Of a DNA stretch of 13,013 nt, positions 1 through 7,427 are shown one piece after another. Within the stretch, counting starts at the first letter, position 1, and each line of letters begins with the position of its first letter. The position numbers and the translations under genes were made by a program. Location of the stretch: positions 1 to 13,013 of the forward strand of contig SKZS01000013.1 in assembly GCA_007127255.1 (NCBI GenBank). Reading direction: 5' to 3'. Source of the DNA: Syntrophomonadaceae bacterium (GTDB taxonomy: Bacteria; Bacillota; Dethiobacteria; DTU022). Under the pieces are notes generated by a model, which was not told the origin of the DNA, did not search any database, and saw only the letters and a program-made list of their open reading frames with translations.

Positions 1-1
1 C

Positions 2-1501
2 CTGCTGCCTTTCATACGTCAGGCAAGAGAAAAAGGAACAATAGTTATCCTCATCGACCCGGTGCGTACTGCTACAGCTAAAATTTGCGATGAACATATA
101 AGAGTTAAGCCCGGCAGCGATGGTGCCCTGGCCCTGGGGATGGCACAGTTTATGATCAGCGGAGGCCTGTTCAATAGGCAATATGTTGAGCAGTACTGCA
201 GCGGCTTTGAGCGTTTTAAGAATGCCTGTAAAGAGTATACAATCGAAAAAACATCTGAACTGACCGGTCTTTCAACTAAAACAATAGAAAGACTTGCCGC
301 CAGGTATGCTAAAAGTAAACCTGCGGCAATAATAACCGGTATTGGCCTGCAGCGGCACAGCAATGGTGGAAATACTATGCGGGCAATTGATGCTTTGGCA
401 GCATTAAGCGGCAATATAGGTATACCTGGCGGGGGAGTTAGTTATGCTAACTTTCAGGTAGATGAATATATTGACCATGCTTTCTTACGGGGTAGCGATC
501 TTAATCCGCAGAGTCGTTTTTATGCCAAACCGCAGTTTGCTGCTGCCCTGGAACAACTTGAAGATCCACCGGTTCAGTTCCTTTATATTAGCAGGGCAAA
601 TCCAATGGTCCAGGTTGGCAACAGCAGATCCCTGGCCCGGGCGTTTCAAAAAATACCGTTTATCGTTACCGCCGATCATTTTATGACAGATACGGCTGCT
701 GCCTCTGATCTGATTTTACCCTGCACTACTTTCCTTGAAGAGGAAGATCTTTATTATAATTCTATGAGTCATCAGTACCTGAATTACAGTTTTCGGGCAG
801 CAACGCCACCTGCCGAATGCCGTTCGGAATTCGATTACCTGAAAGAATTGGCTGACCTGATGGGAGTAAAAGGTTTTCCAGACAAGGATACGGAAGAGGT
901 TTTGACACGCGTTATAAAACCTTTGACTGAAGCTGCAGGGTTAAGCCTGAAAAAAATAAAGGAAGAGGCTCCGCTTCTTTTTCCGTTGGCTAAAGAGATA
1001 CCCTGGGCTGACGGAGTTTTTAAAACAGACGATTGTAAATTTAATTTTTACTCTGAAACAGCTGAAAAGGAGTGCGGAAACGGGTTGGCTTCTTACCGTC
1101 AACCCGAAGAATTAGGCGATCTCGCGCTGCAGGATAAAGGTTTTAAATATTGGTTTGTAACCCCGCATCCAAGAGATTCGATTCACTCTTCGCATCGCCT
1201 GCCCGCTGAAGAAAAAAGGATTCCCCCGGTGTATATACACCCGCAGACAGCACAAAAAGAAATCTTATCTAGCGAGGATAAGGTTAGAATTTCTTCAATA
1301 AGGGGCAGTATTGAAGCAAAGGTTGAAATAAGTGATATGGTTGGGCCTGACACTGTACTGGTTTACCAGGGTTGGTGGCATTCATCCGGAGCAGCGGTTA
1401 ATAATCTGACTACTGATCGGCTTACCGATATCGGTAGTCAGGCTGCTTATTACGACTGTCTTTGCCGTATAGATAAAGTTGAAAATCACCAGCAAATATG
1501 A
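2..1501 (+). CDS. Molybdopterin oxidoreductase, C-terminal part (5' end outside window)
   Basis: The reading frame is open from base 2. An internal start at 62 is unlikely because the residues before it (…IVILIDPVRTATAK) form the family's conserved VxxIDPRxTxTA block, so the gene begins upstream. About 499 codons are visible. The first part is the molybdopterin-binding domain: the RPG-type block (VKPGSDGALALGMAQ), IITGIGLQRHSNGG, the LSGNIGIPGGG glycine loop, and the SRANPMVQ and TADHFMTDTAAASDLILP blocks. The last ~120 residues are the dinucleotide-binding domain (HPRDSIHSSHR; GWWHSSGAAVNNLTTDRLTDIGSQAAYYDCL). The N-terminal 4Fe-4S domain and the Mo ligand position would lie upstream and cannot be judged. 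The family transfers electrons to or from small oxyanions or organic substrates. The substrate cannot be read from this part: formate, thiosulfate or polysulfide-type enzymes all remain possible. Confidence 0.9.
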   Translation: MLPFIRQAREKGTIVILIDPVRTATAKICDEHIRVKPGSDGALALGMAQFMISGGLFNRQYVEQYCSGFERFKNACKEYTIEKTSELTGLSTKTIERLAARYAKSKPAAIITGIGLQRHSNGGNTMRAIDALAALSGNIGIPGGGVSYANFQVDEYIDHAFLRGSDLNPQSRFYAKPQFAAALEQLEDPPVQFLYISRANPMVQVGNSRSLARAFQKIPFIVTADHFMTDTAAASDLILPCTTFLEEEDLYYNSMSHQYLNYSFRAATPPAECRSEFDYLKELADLMGVKGFPDKDTEEVLTRVIKPLTEAAGLSLKKIKEEAPLLFPLAKEIPWADGVFKTDDCKFNFYSETAEKECGNGLASYRQPEELGDLALQDKGFKYWFVTPHPRDSIHSSHRLPAEEKRIPPVYIHPQTAQKEILSSEDKVRISSIRGSIEAKVEISDMVGPDTVLVYQGWWHSSGAAVNNLTTDRLTDIGSQAAYYDCLCRIDKVENHQQI

Positions 1502-1673
1502 GTATCTATGGCTAGGTATTTTGCCCTCATTGTATTTTATGTTAAACTTATTATAGGAATAGTACCGTGGTTGCAGCAGTTGATAATTGACTTTCGATTC
1601 AAATTATACTTACTGCAAAATAACGTTATTTTAGCAGCCAAACGGTAATCATAAAGGGTTAGTAGAATTTCTT

Positions 1674-1722
1674 GATTTCTATGGATAGCTTTGCGCCTTT
1701 TTTGTCGTTCCCCATAGAAGTC
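1674..1722. repeat. Interrupted inverted repeat upstream of the GH63-like gene
   Basis: The perfect 8-base arms TTCTATGG (1677-1684) and CCATAGAA (1712-1719) extend outward to 11 pairs (1674-1684 with 1712-1722) if one G·T pair is allowed. The loop is 27 bases and contains a run of six Ts. The right arm ends 16 bases before the TTG start at 1739. It could be an mRNA hairpin in the leader, a weak terminator for the upstream gene, or an operator. No T-run directly follows the right arm, so a standard intrinsic terminator is not well supported. The rest of 1502-1738 shows no convincing gene or strong promoter. Confidence 0.4.
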
Positions 1723-1738
1723 TATTGAAAAGAAGGGT

Positions 1739-4192
1739 TTGTTTACACTGTATTTAATAGCGCTGGTTGTCTTAGGGCTTCTATTTATTTGGTTTATATA
1801 TCGCAAACAGCTGCAAAACCTGGTCAGGCCATTACGGATTTACGCTAATATCAGTGGTTCGCCAAACTATGTTGCCGGCAGTACCAGCGGTTCCCCCTTG
1901 AGTGAGCTGGGCAGTCACTGCGGTTTTAAGAGTGTTTCTGATAACCAGGCTGCTGTTTCCACCGCACTTTTTGCCACAGTTACCTCTTTTGGGGCAGGCC
2001 GCATTTATGATTTTGCCGCTCACCTTTATGATGATCAGGGAAAGGCTTTTTTTAAAACCTCTGAATACAGGCAGGTGCATCTAAGCCCCAGCTTTATTGA
2101 AGAACAGGCATGTGACGGTAGCTTCAGTGTACAAAGCAGGTTGTATTTTCTACAGCGTAACCTTGCTGTTTGGGAAACTGAATGGGAGACTTTGGCCGGC
2201 GAAGCAAAAGTGAGGCCTGCCTGTAAGCTGATGCCGGTCAGGGGCCGTGATCTCGAGAACCCTTACCCTCACTCAAACGGTTTTACTTTCTTTAAAGAGA
2301 TAAATGGGGGTCTGCAGTTTTCCAATTACTACCGGGTGCCCGGTCAGAAACTTTATGCCTATTTTCTGCCTTCAGAATGCGGTGGTACCGGGAAAAAAGA
2401 ACTATTTGGGCCCTGGTTCGATTTGAAGCCAGGTGAAAAGCGAACCTGGTCGATAATAATTTCGTTTTCGGCCGATAGTTCGGAAAAAACAGTAGAACGG
2501 GCAGAGAGGGCTATACGTAACCTTAAAGGTCTTAAAGCCGGAGCCGAAAAAAGATGGGAACGTTTTGAAAGATTACTGCCGGTCCCCTATGAAAAAAATA
2601 GTGAACAGGCCAGGGTAACTTTAAAACTGGCTGCCTGGGCCCTTGAAAACAGCCTTTATTACCCGCGCAATAAGATGCGTCGTTGGGGCTCGGTTCCCGC
2701 AAAAGTATATTTTCCCTTTATCTGGGGCTGGGATACACCTCAGCATGTAATCGGCTTAAGCGAATGGAATCCCAAAAAGGCCGGTGATGTTTTACTGACC
2801 CAGCTCGATGGTAATTATAACGCACCCCGTAAGGCCAGGTTCAGGTTAAAAATCAAGGGAGTTACCTTTATTGCCGGAGCACAGCGCAACCTGATTCCCA
2901 GTAAACTCGATGATTCTCTGCGCGGTGTTTTAGATTTCTATTCCCAGCCTCCCCTGCAGTCCTGGGCGGCAGTTCGTGTCTACGAACGTCTGCAGGACCC
3001 GGGAGAAAAAGCAGATTTTCTGCAGGAAGTTATCCCTCCCTTGAGCGAAAACTTAAGATGGTGGGAAGAAAACAGGCGGCTGCGAAACGGCTTTTTCTCC
3101 TACATAAATGGTCTTGAATCAGGCTTGGATGACAGCCCCCGTTTTTATCCGCCAAGTTTTCTGCCCAGCTTTATAATCGGTATTGTGCCAAGATTTTTTA
3201 GTGCTGTAGATTTGAATTGCTGGCTTTTCCAATCATATACCAATGCTTCTTACCTTAATAAAGAAGCAGGTTTAGATGAAGAGGCAAAACATTTCCAGGC
3301 ACGCGGGCATGACTTAAGAGAAAGAATTGAACAGGAACTGTGGTCTGAAAATCATCTGGCGTGGCTTGATAGGCGTAACGGACGTTTCATAGAGGTCTTT
3401 ACTCCGTGTATCTGGTGGCCTGCTTTTGTTGGCGCCGTTTCAGATATGAAGAAAATCAGGGCTGTTATTGAAAAATATCTTTTAAACAGGGACAAATTTT
3501 GGGGGCAATATGGTATCCCCAGTGTGGCTTTCGATGGTGCTTCTTATAACGGAATGAAAGACGGCTATTACTGGCGCGGACAAATCTGGATGATTAACAA
3601 TTATTCTGCCCTGGAAGTATTATTTCGCTATGGCTATAGTAAAGAAGCGGAGAAACTTCACGGCAGAATTCTTAAGACGATTTATCGTTCCGGTGGATTG
3701 TATGAAACTTACAATGCCGTTAACGGGGCAATTGGTTGGAGTTCGCGCGGCCCCGGTGATCCTTCCGTAATGCAGTTTGGCATGTCATCGGGGTGGGCAA
3801 CCCAGATTGTTTTCTGCCGCTATCAGCATTTTCGTTATATATTCCCTGAAACAAAGGAAATCAGCGGCCATATTCAGTGGGCGACAACAATAGACCGTGA
3901 ACCGGTTCTTTCCCCGCCCAGTGTTGAAATCAAACCCCGGAAAGCTGTCCTGCAGGTCAACTTGCCCGGTAAAATTTCTTATAATGTTCCCAGGATTATT
4001 TTAAATAGTGGTGACGGGAAACCTTTACTGGAATCAATGCATCTAAGGCTGCGCTTTGAAGATAGCAACGGTTTTGTCGGGCAGGATGATTTGATTGATT
4101 TTATATGGCGGGGCGAAAAGTTTCAGGTAAGGCCCGGTAAAGACTATCACCTGAAGCCATTTGCTTCATCCGGTAAAATTAGTAGTGTTTGA
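1739..4192 (+). CDS. Membrane-anchored GH63-like (MGH1-type) glycoside hydrolase
   Basis: This 817-residue protein has one N-terminal hydrophobic segment (about residues 3-20). A beta-rich N-domain follows (about 30-250), then an (alpha/alpha)6-type catalytic domain (about 285-705) and a short beta-rich tail. The catalytic signatures fit GH63 and related clan GH-G enzymes: WGWDTPQH (329-336), GLESGLDDSPRF (458-469, with D464 the likely general acid), YWRGQIWMINNY (611-622), GGLYETYNAVNG (652-663, with E656 the likely base) and SGWATQI (684-690). Family members such as YgjK and mannosylglycerate hydrolases act on alpha-linked glucosides or mannosides; the substrate here is unknown. The frame is open only from 1718, so TTG 1739 is the best start. 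Its nearest purine-rich stretch (AGAAGGG, 1731-1737) sits unusually close to it. The basic YRKQ…VRPLR stretch directly after the hydrophobic segment would, by the positive-inside rule, keep the enzyme domain cytoplasmic. The deacetylase gene follows after 64 bases. Confidence 0.85.
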   Translation: MFTLYLIALVVLGLLFIWFIYRKQLQNLVRPLRIYANISGSPNYVAGSTSGSPLSELGSHCGFKSVSDNQAAVSTALFATVTSFGAGRIYDFAAHLYDDQGKAFFKTSEYRQVHLSPSFIEEQACDGSFSVQSRLYFLQRNLAVWETEWETLAGEAKVRPACKLMPVRGRDLENPYPHSNGFTFFKEINGGLQFSNYYRVPGQKLYAYFLPSECGGTGKKELFGPWFDLKPGEKRTWSIIISFSADSSEKTVERAERAIRNLKGLKAGAEKRWERFERLLPVPYEKNSEQARVTLKLAAWALENSLYYPRNKMRRWGSVPAKVYFPFIWGWDTPQHVIGLSEWNPKKAGDVLLTQLDGNYNAPRKARFRLKIKGVTFIAGAQRNLIPSKLDDSLRGVLDFYSQPPLQSWAAVRVYERLQDPGEKADFLQEVIPPLSENLRWWEENRRLRNGFFSYINGLESGLDDSPRFYPPSFLPSFIIGIVPRFFSAVDLNCWLFQSYTNASYLNKEAGLDEEAKHFQARGHDLRERIEQELWSENHLAWLDRRNGRFIEVFTPCIWWPAFVGAVSDMKKIRAVIEKYLLNRDKFWGQYGIPSVAFDGASYNGMKDGYYWRGQIWMINNYSALEVLFRYGYSKEAEKLHGRILKTIYRSGGLYETYNAVNGAIGWSSRGPGDPSVMQFGMSSGWATQIVFCRYQHFRYIFPETKEISGHIQWATTIDREPVLSPPSVEIKPRKAVLQVNLPGKISYNVPRIILNSGDGKPLLESMHLRLRFEDSNGFVGQDDLIDFIWRGEKFQVRPGKDYHLKPFASSGKISSV

Positions 4193-4243
4193 ATTAAGAA
4201 AAGGGATTGCTGTCTTAATAATCTTCTAAAAAGCAGTTGTTGC

Positions 4244-4250
4244 AGGAGGT
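4244..4250 (+). promoter_or_regulatory. Ribosome binding site fixing the deacetylase start
   Basis: AGGAGGT lies six bases before the TTG at 4257. This strong site supports the TTG as the true start rather than a later ATG. Confidence 0.8.
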
Positions 4251-4256
4251 CATAAT

Positions 4257-5102
4257 TTGTTATTTAGTTTGTTTGCCCGGGGCTTGATTTTTATGATATT
4301 TATTTCAGGTTCGCTCGTCATTGGTTATTCTATAACCCGTTTAATTGCCTACCTGATTCCATATCCCCAGTTCAGCGAAATATTTCTCTGGTCCGGGGCA
4401 GTTATGCTTTCTGCGGTTATGCTAATGGGAGTTGCCTATTCCTATGTTTACAAGGGTTTCGGTTCGCAGGCAGATATAACCCGACGTAATCCGACAGCAG
4501 GCAATAAAGTAGTATTGACATTTGATGACGGCCCCAGTGAGGCTTTTACTCCCGAGATATTAAAAATACTTGCTGAAAAAAAAGTTTTTGCCACTTTCTT
4601 TCTGGTCGGCAAGCATGTTGAACAGTATCCAGAAATTGCCAGACAAATTGTCGACCAGGGTCATGAAGTTGGGAACCATACTTACGGGCATATCACCGTG
4701 CCGAACTCGCCCCCTCCCCAGCTTACTGCCCAGATTATGCGGACAAACCTGATTATTTTGCAGCAAGCCGGGACATATCCACTTTATTTGAGGCCCCCCA
4801 GGGGTTTGTATGATATGCGCATGCGGCGTATTGCTAAATTATTGGGGCAGGAGCTGGTTCTCTGGAGCCTTTCTTCTCAGGATTGGCACCCACGGGCGAC
4901 CACTGCCGGAGTAATCCGGCGTGTTCTTGATCGGGTATCGCCCGGTGATATAATTCTTTTTCATGACAGTGGTTCTCTTCTTAATAGTGAAGGCTCCAGC
5001 CGCCGGCCGACAGTTGAAGCTCTTGGGCCTATAATAGACGGTTTGAGAGAAAAAGGTTTGGATGTTGTTAAGCTGGAGGATTTTTTGGCCCTTCGCAAAT
5101 AA
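4257..5102 (+). CDS. Membrane-anchored NodB-type polysaccharide deacetylase
   Basis: This is a 281-residue carbohydrate esterase family 4 protein, predicted to remove N-acetyl (or O-acetyl) groups from a cell-surface polysaccharide such as peptidoglycan or an exopolysaccharide. Two hydrophobic segments (about 8-33 and 41-65) precede the NodB domain (about 84-278). All five motifs are present: TFDDGP (88-93, D90 the likely base, D91 a metal ligand), HTYGH (141-145, both histidines metal ligands), RPPRG (179-183), DWHP (209-212) and LFHDSG (234-239, with the catalytic histidine at 236). The domain therefore looks active and metal-dependent. Two membrane passes put both termini on the same side; whether the domain faces out depends on the N-terminus being outside. 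The gene uses a TTG start and lies 64 bases after the GH63-like gene, probably in the same transcript. Confidence 0.92.
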   Translation: MLFSLFARGLIFMIFISGSLVIGYSITRLIAYLIPYPQFSEIFLWSGAVMLSAVMLMGVAYSYVYKGFGSQADITRRNPTAGNKVVLTFDDGPSEAFTPEILKILAEKKVFATFFLVGKHVEQYPEIARQIVDQGHEVGNHTYGHITVPNSPPPQLTAQIMRTNLIILQQAGTYPLYLRPPRGLYDMRMRRIAKLLGQELVLWSLSSQDWHPRATTAGVIRRVLDRVSPGDIILFHDSGSLLNSEGSSRRPTVEALGPIIDGLREKGLDVVKLEDFLALRK

Positions 5103-5148
5103 CAAGTGGTTCGCTCCTGCTGCCCTATCATTGAAGAAACTGTGTTCT

Positions 5149-5673
5149 TTACATAATATCCGGTTGTCCGTATTTCACGCCAAATGTGTCAACGGTTATT
5201 GTTTTTATCCTCTCATCGTCAAGAGGTTTGTCCCTGTGGTCGGTTGGTACGGATACAATACGATCTACTTCATCCATTCCTTCGACAACCCTGCCGAAAG
5301 CGGCATATTCACCATCTAAATGGGAGGCATCTGCAACTGTAATAAAAAACTGTGATCCGGCAGAGTCGTTATGTTGTGAACGGGCCATGGCAATAACGCC
5401 GCGACTGAAATTTAACTTGTTGGGATGTTTGTTCGCCGAGAATTCCCCCTTAATTTTATAACCCGGGCCACCTGTTCCGGAACCAAGAGGGCAGCCCCCC
5501 TGGATCATAAAGCCGGGAATAACCCGATGAAACTTAAGCCCGTCATAAAAACTTTTTTCAGTCAGGGCAATAAAGTTTTTCACCGTATTAGGGGCATTAA
5601 CCGGGTCGAGTTCAACCTTAACTTGTTTCCCGCTTTCCATTTCAATTACAGCCAGTGGATTTTGTGTGTTCAT
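5149..5673 (-). CDS. Cyclophilin-type peptidyl-prolyl cis-trans isomerase
   Basis: This 174-residue protein catalyses cis-trans isomerisation of X-Pro bonds and assists protein folding. The cyclophilin core covers nearly the whole chain. Conserved active-site residues are visible in FHRVIPGFMIQGG (R50, F55, Q58) and SAGSQFFI (Q108, F110). HLDGEYAAFG (118-127) carries H118 where human cyclophilin A has the cyclosporin-contacting Trp121, a common bacterial difference. There is no signal peptide, so it is probably cytoplasmic. A 16-codon upstream extension is open in the same frame, but the ATG at 5673 has AAAGGAG (plus-strand 5679-5685) five bases upstream and is the better start. It converges with the deacetylase gene, leaving 46 bases between them, and follows the AI-2E-family gene on the same strand after 71 bases. 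Confidence 0.95.
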   Translation of the reverse strand: MNTQNPLAVIEMESGKQVKVELDPVNAPNTVKNFIALTEKSFYDGLKFHRVIPGFMIQGGCPLGSGTGGPGYKIKGEFSANKHPNKLNFSRGVIAMARSQHNDSAGSQFFITVADASHLDGEYAAFGRVVEGMDEVDRIVSVPTDHRDKPLDDERIKTITVDTFGVKYGQPDIM

Positions 5674-5701
5674 ATTTTCTCCTTTCAGATTTTCAAACGA
5701 T

Positions 5702-5730
5702 CGGAAACGACAGAAAAGCACTCATTTCCG
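5702..5730. repeat. Small inverted repeat between the AI-2E-family and cyclophilin genes
   Basis: CGGAAA (5702-5707) and TTTCCG (5725-5730) can pair around a 17-base loop in the 71-base spacer. The stem is short and no T-run follows on the minus strand, so it is not a clear terminator. It may be an mRNA hairpin or chance. Confidence 0.25.
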
Positions 5731-5744
5731 GTTTTCCATGCCTT

Positions 5745-6860
5745 TTAGTTTTCCTGTTTTTCAATTCCCTCCTTTTCTGCTCTGTTTAGCTTAATATATT
5801 CATATGTGTGAGCGGCTATTATTTTTAATACAGTAAATATCGGAATGGCCAGGATAATTCCTAACAAACCGCCCAGGCGGCCAGCTACAAGCACAATAAG
5901 AATGATCGCCAGTGGACTTAAAGTAAGTTTGCGGCCCATAACCTGTGGTGAAATAATAAGACTTTCCATTTGCTGCACGATGACGATAACGATGATAACC
6001 AGCAGCATCATCAGCGGTGATTCAAGCAGACCGACTATAACGGCGGGGATAGCTCCGATAAAGGGCCCCAGGAAAGGTATGACGTTTGTAATCAGAATGA
6101 AGATAGAGAGGATCAGGGCATATTCCAAGCCGATTATTAAAAACCCAATATAGGCCAGGATTCCCACACATAGGCAGACAATGCCAAGGCCCTGGACATA
6201 AGAGCTGAGCAATTTATTCATTTCAGCCAGGGCGCTGTTGATGTTATCAGCGTATTCGGAAGGAGCGAAATGAGTGACAACTCCTTCTATCAGGCCCTGT
6301 CCTTTTTCTTTTAACATGTAATATAGCAAAAAAGGTATTATTATAACTGTTGTAAAAATATTAGCGGTAAAATCAAGGATCAAAGCAACACTTGTTGCAA
6401 TTTGGGATAAAGCCCTGCTGGTCGCGCTGGCTATCTGATCGGTGATATTGTCAATATCCAGGGCATCGAGATCAATTAATTGGGCAAAAAAAGCGCTTTC
6501 TTCGATAACATTCAACAACTGTCTTGCTTCAGCTATTTTACCGGGAATATTTTCTACAAGTCTCGTGAATTCATACTGCAGGATTGGTCCGATTATAAGA
6601 AACAGCAGGACAAGAAGGCCGATAAAGACCAGGTAAATAATAGCGATAGACGCGGGCCGCGGCACCTTTTTTAAATGAAGCCAATCGACAAAGGGAAAAG
6701 TTATATAAAAAAGCGCTCCTGCAATAAGAAATGAGATAAAAAGAGCTTCAAAGGCAATGATAAAGGGCTGAAACACAAAAGTAATCTGGCTGCCGACATA
6801 GATAATTAAAAATAATAGCAGTATACCGACTCCGGTTTTAAAAAGTTTTGATTCCCACAT
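5745..6860 (-). CDS. AI-2E-family (PerM/YdbI-like) membrane protein
   Basis: This 371-residue integral membrane protein belongs to the family named after the proposed autoinducer-2 exporter TqsA; other members are linked to ion (Na+/H+) transport or permease roles. Visible segments include paired N-terminal helices (about 9-30 and 33-55), one at 68-92, a soluble amphipathic stretch (about 95-150), one at 158-182 ending in LLYYMLKEKG, and a dense C-terminal bundle (225-350). Family signatures are NVIPFLGPFIGAIPAV (259-274) and QQMESLIISPQVMGRKLTLSP (296-316), followed by GRLGGLLGIILAIP (327-340). Length is typical. GGGGAGG (plus-strand 6865-6871) lies four bases before the ATG. It is the first gene of a minus-strand pair with the cyclophilin gene. 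The sequence alone does not identify the substrate. Confidence 0.9.
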   Translation of the reverse strand: MWESKLFKTGVGILLLFLIIYVGSQITFVFQPFIIAFEALFISFLIAGALFYITFPFVDWLHLKKVPRPASIAIIYLVFIGLLVLLFLIIGPILQYEFTRLVENIPGKIAEARQLLNVIEESAFFAQLIDLDALDIDNITDQIASATSRALSQIATSVALILDFTANIFTTVIIIPFLLYYMLKEKGQGLIEGVVTHFAPSEYADNINSALAEMNKLLSSYVQGLGIVCLCVGILAYIGFLIIGLEYALILSIFILITNVIPFLGPFIGAIPAVIVGLLESPLMMLLVIIVIVIVQQMESLIISPQVMGRKLTLSPLAIILIVLVAGRLGGLLGIILAIPIFTVLKIIAAHTYEYIKLNRAEKEGIEKQEN

Positions 6861-6886
6861 GGCGCCTCCCCGTTCTTTTTCTTTAT

Positions 6887-6892
6887 ATTATA
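6887..6892 (-). promoter_or_regulatory. -10 box for the AI-2E-family/cyclophilin gene pair
   Basis: The minus strand reads TATAAT here, the exact SigA consensus, about 26 bases upstream of the ATG at 6860. That gives a short leader carrying the ribosome binding site. No good -35 hexamer is visible at 16-18 bases, so strength is uncertain. Confidence 0.45.
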
Positions 6893-6978
6893 CACATGCG
6901 GACCTAAACATTAAACCAAAAGCCGACATTTTGTCTTCATGGGGTCCGGTCTTGAAATATTTTTGCGCATTCCCTCTA

Positions 6979-7007
6979 TTAACTGGAGCAAGAATTTGCA
7001 GTATAAT
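6979..7007 (+). promoter_or_regulatory. SigA-type promoter upstream of the MntP-like remnant
   Basis: TTAACT (6979-6984) and a perfect TATAAT (7002-7007) are separated by exactly 17 bases. A transcript would start near 7013 and lead into the decayed frame at 7096. This is the best promoter-like element in the intergenic region. Confidence 0.5.
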
Positions 7008-7032
7008 TATTAATGAATTGCAAACTTTGTTG

Positions 7033-7081
7033 TTAGCAAGCTGAAGTTGATGTTATTGCTTCAGTAAAGATATTAAGCTAA
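7033..7081 (+). repeat. Leader stem-loop before the MntP-like remnant
   Basis: CTGAAG (7041-7046) pairs with CTTCAG (7059-7064) around a 12-base loop, nested inside TTAGC (7033-7037) and GCTAA (7077-7081). The RNA could fold into one extended, imperfect hairpin ending at the ribosome binding site AGGAAGG (7081-7087). Confidence 0.35.
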
Positions 7082-7095
7082 GGAAGGCCAGGGCT

Positions 7096-7284
7096 ATGCT
7101 GCAGTAATTACTGCTACTGGGGGTTGTGATCGGTCCCAATAAATTTTCCGTGGTCCTGGCTTTGGGTGCGCTGGGAAAAGCTGCCCTGCGTTACAGGATG
7201 ATCCTGGTTTTTGGTGTTCTTGAATTTGTGGCGCCCCTGCCTGGTAACAGTTCACACTATTCTATTATTTCTTTTGCAGTCTAG
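7096..7284 (+). pseudogene. N-terminal remnant of an MntP/YtaF-like membrane protein gene
   Basis: An ATG at 7096 follows AGGAAGG (7081-7087) but meets TAA at its fourth codon (7105-7107). The same frame then stays open to a TAG at 7282-7284. It encodes a hydrophobic stretch beginning LLLLGVVIGPNKFSVVLALG, then GALGKAALRY, then LVFGVLEFVAPLPG. This arrangement (helix, small-residue loop with basic residues, then a (L/I)xFGxxExxxPLxG-like block) matches my recollection of the first two helices of MntP manganese exporters and YtaF-like relatives. Similarity stops after about 50 residues, and the rest of the ~180-residue family length is absent. The usual acidic residue in the first helix (SMDAF in E. 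coli MntP) is N here. A GTG at 7126 could in principle start a 52-residue peptide. I read it as a dead fragment by recognition, not by alignment. Confidence 0.5.
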
Positions 7285-7355
7285 TTGTATCACTTAAAGT
7301 GCAAATATACCACCATAAAATAAAAATAATTAAAAAGAAACCCATGCTGTTAAGG

Positions 7356-7407
7356 CGGTCTTCCTTGCCGGGGCAATTATGGATATAATGACTAATTAAG
7401 AAGACCG
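7356..7407. repeat. Interrupted inverted repeat flanking the hutU -10 box
   Basis: CGGTCTTC (7356-7363) and GAAGACCG (7400-7407) are perfect 8-base inverted copies with centres 44 bases apart, about four helical turns. The left arm overlaps the expected -35 area and the right arm covers the likely start of transcription. The arrangement suggests operator half-sites, but an mRNA hairpin is impossible if transcription starts inside the loop. Confidence 0.4.
7384..7389 (+). promoter_or_regulatory. Probable -10 box of hutU
   Basis: TATAAT matches the SigA consensus and lies 38 bases before the ATG at 7428. No good -35 hexamer is found at 16-18 bases (TTCCTT at 7361-7366 is weak). This would fit a promoter needing an activator. 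Confidence 0.45.
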
Positions 7408-7427
7408 TGTTGGAAGGAAGTGAACAG

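Larger units (their letters stand above)
6861..7427. other. Region without intact genes between divergent AI-2E-family gene and hutU
   Basis: This 567-base stretch separates the minus-strand AI-2E-family gene from hutU. It holds a -10 box for the former, a separate plus-strand promoter with a leader hairpin, a decayed membrane-protein reading frame (7096-7284) and the putative hutU control region. Short frames elsewhere in it look like chance. Positions 7285-7350 are AT-rich with no gene. They contain only CACTTAAAGTG (7291-7301), a near-palindrome of five-base arms around one base. Confidence 0.7.

Noticed and set aside
1537..1806. An 89-codon minus-strand open frame between the first two genes
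   Set aside because: It overlaps the start of the hydrolase gene, has no recognisable domain and no good ribosome binding site.
5103..5148. Bidirectional terminator between the converging deacetylase and cyclophilin genes
   Set aside because: The only pairing is a five-base AT-rich stem (AAGAA/TTCTT) that overlaps the cyclophilin stop codon. It is too weak to call.
7008..7095. A yybP-ykoY manganese riboswitch before the MntP-like remnant
   Set aside because: These riboswitches often precede MntP-type genes, but the conserved GGGGAGUAG and CCUGCUACC-type segments are absent and the leader is only about 80 bases.
7285..7427. HutC operator or HutP-type antiterminator in the hutU leader
   Set aside because: Only a half-match (TTGTAT near 7285) to a HutC-like site is seen, and there is no series of spaced NAG triplets with a terminator as in Bacillus hut.
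7407..7427. GTG at 7407 as the hutU start
   Set aside because: The purine-rich GGAAGGAAG at 7412-7420 lies after this GTG and is correctly spaced for the ATG at 7428.
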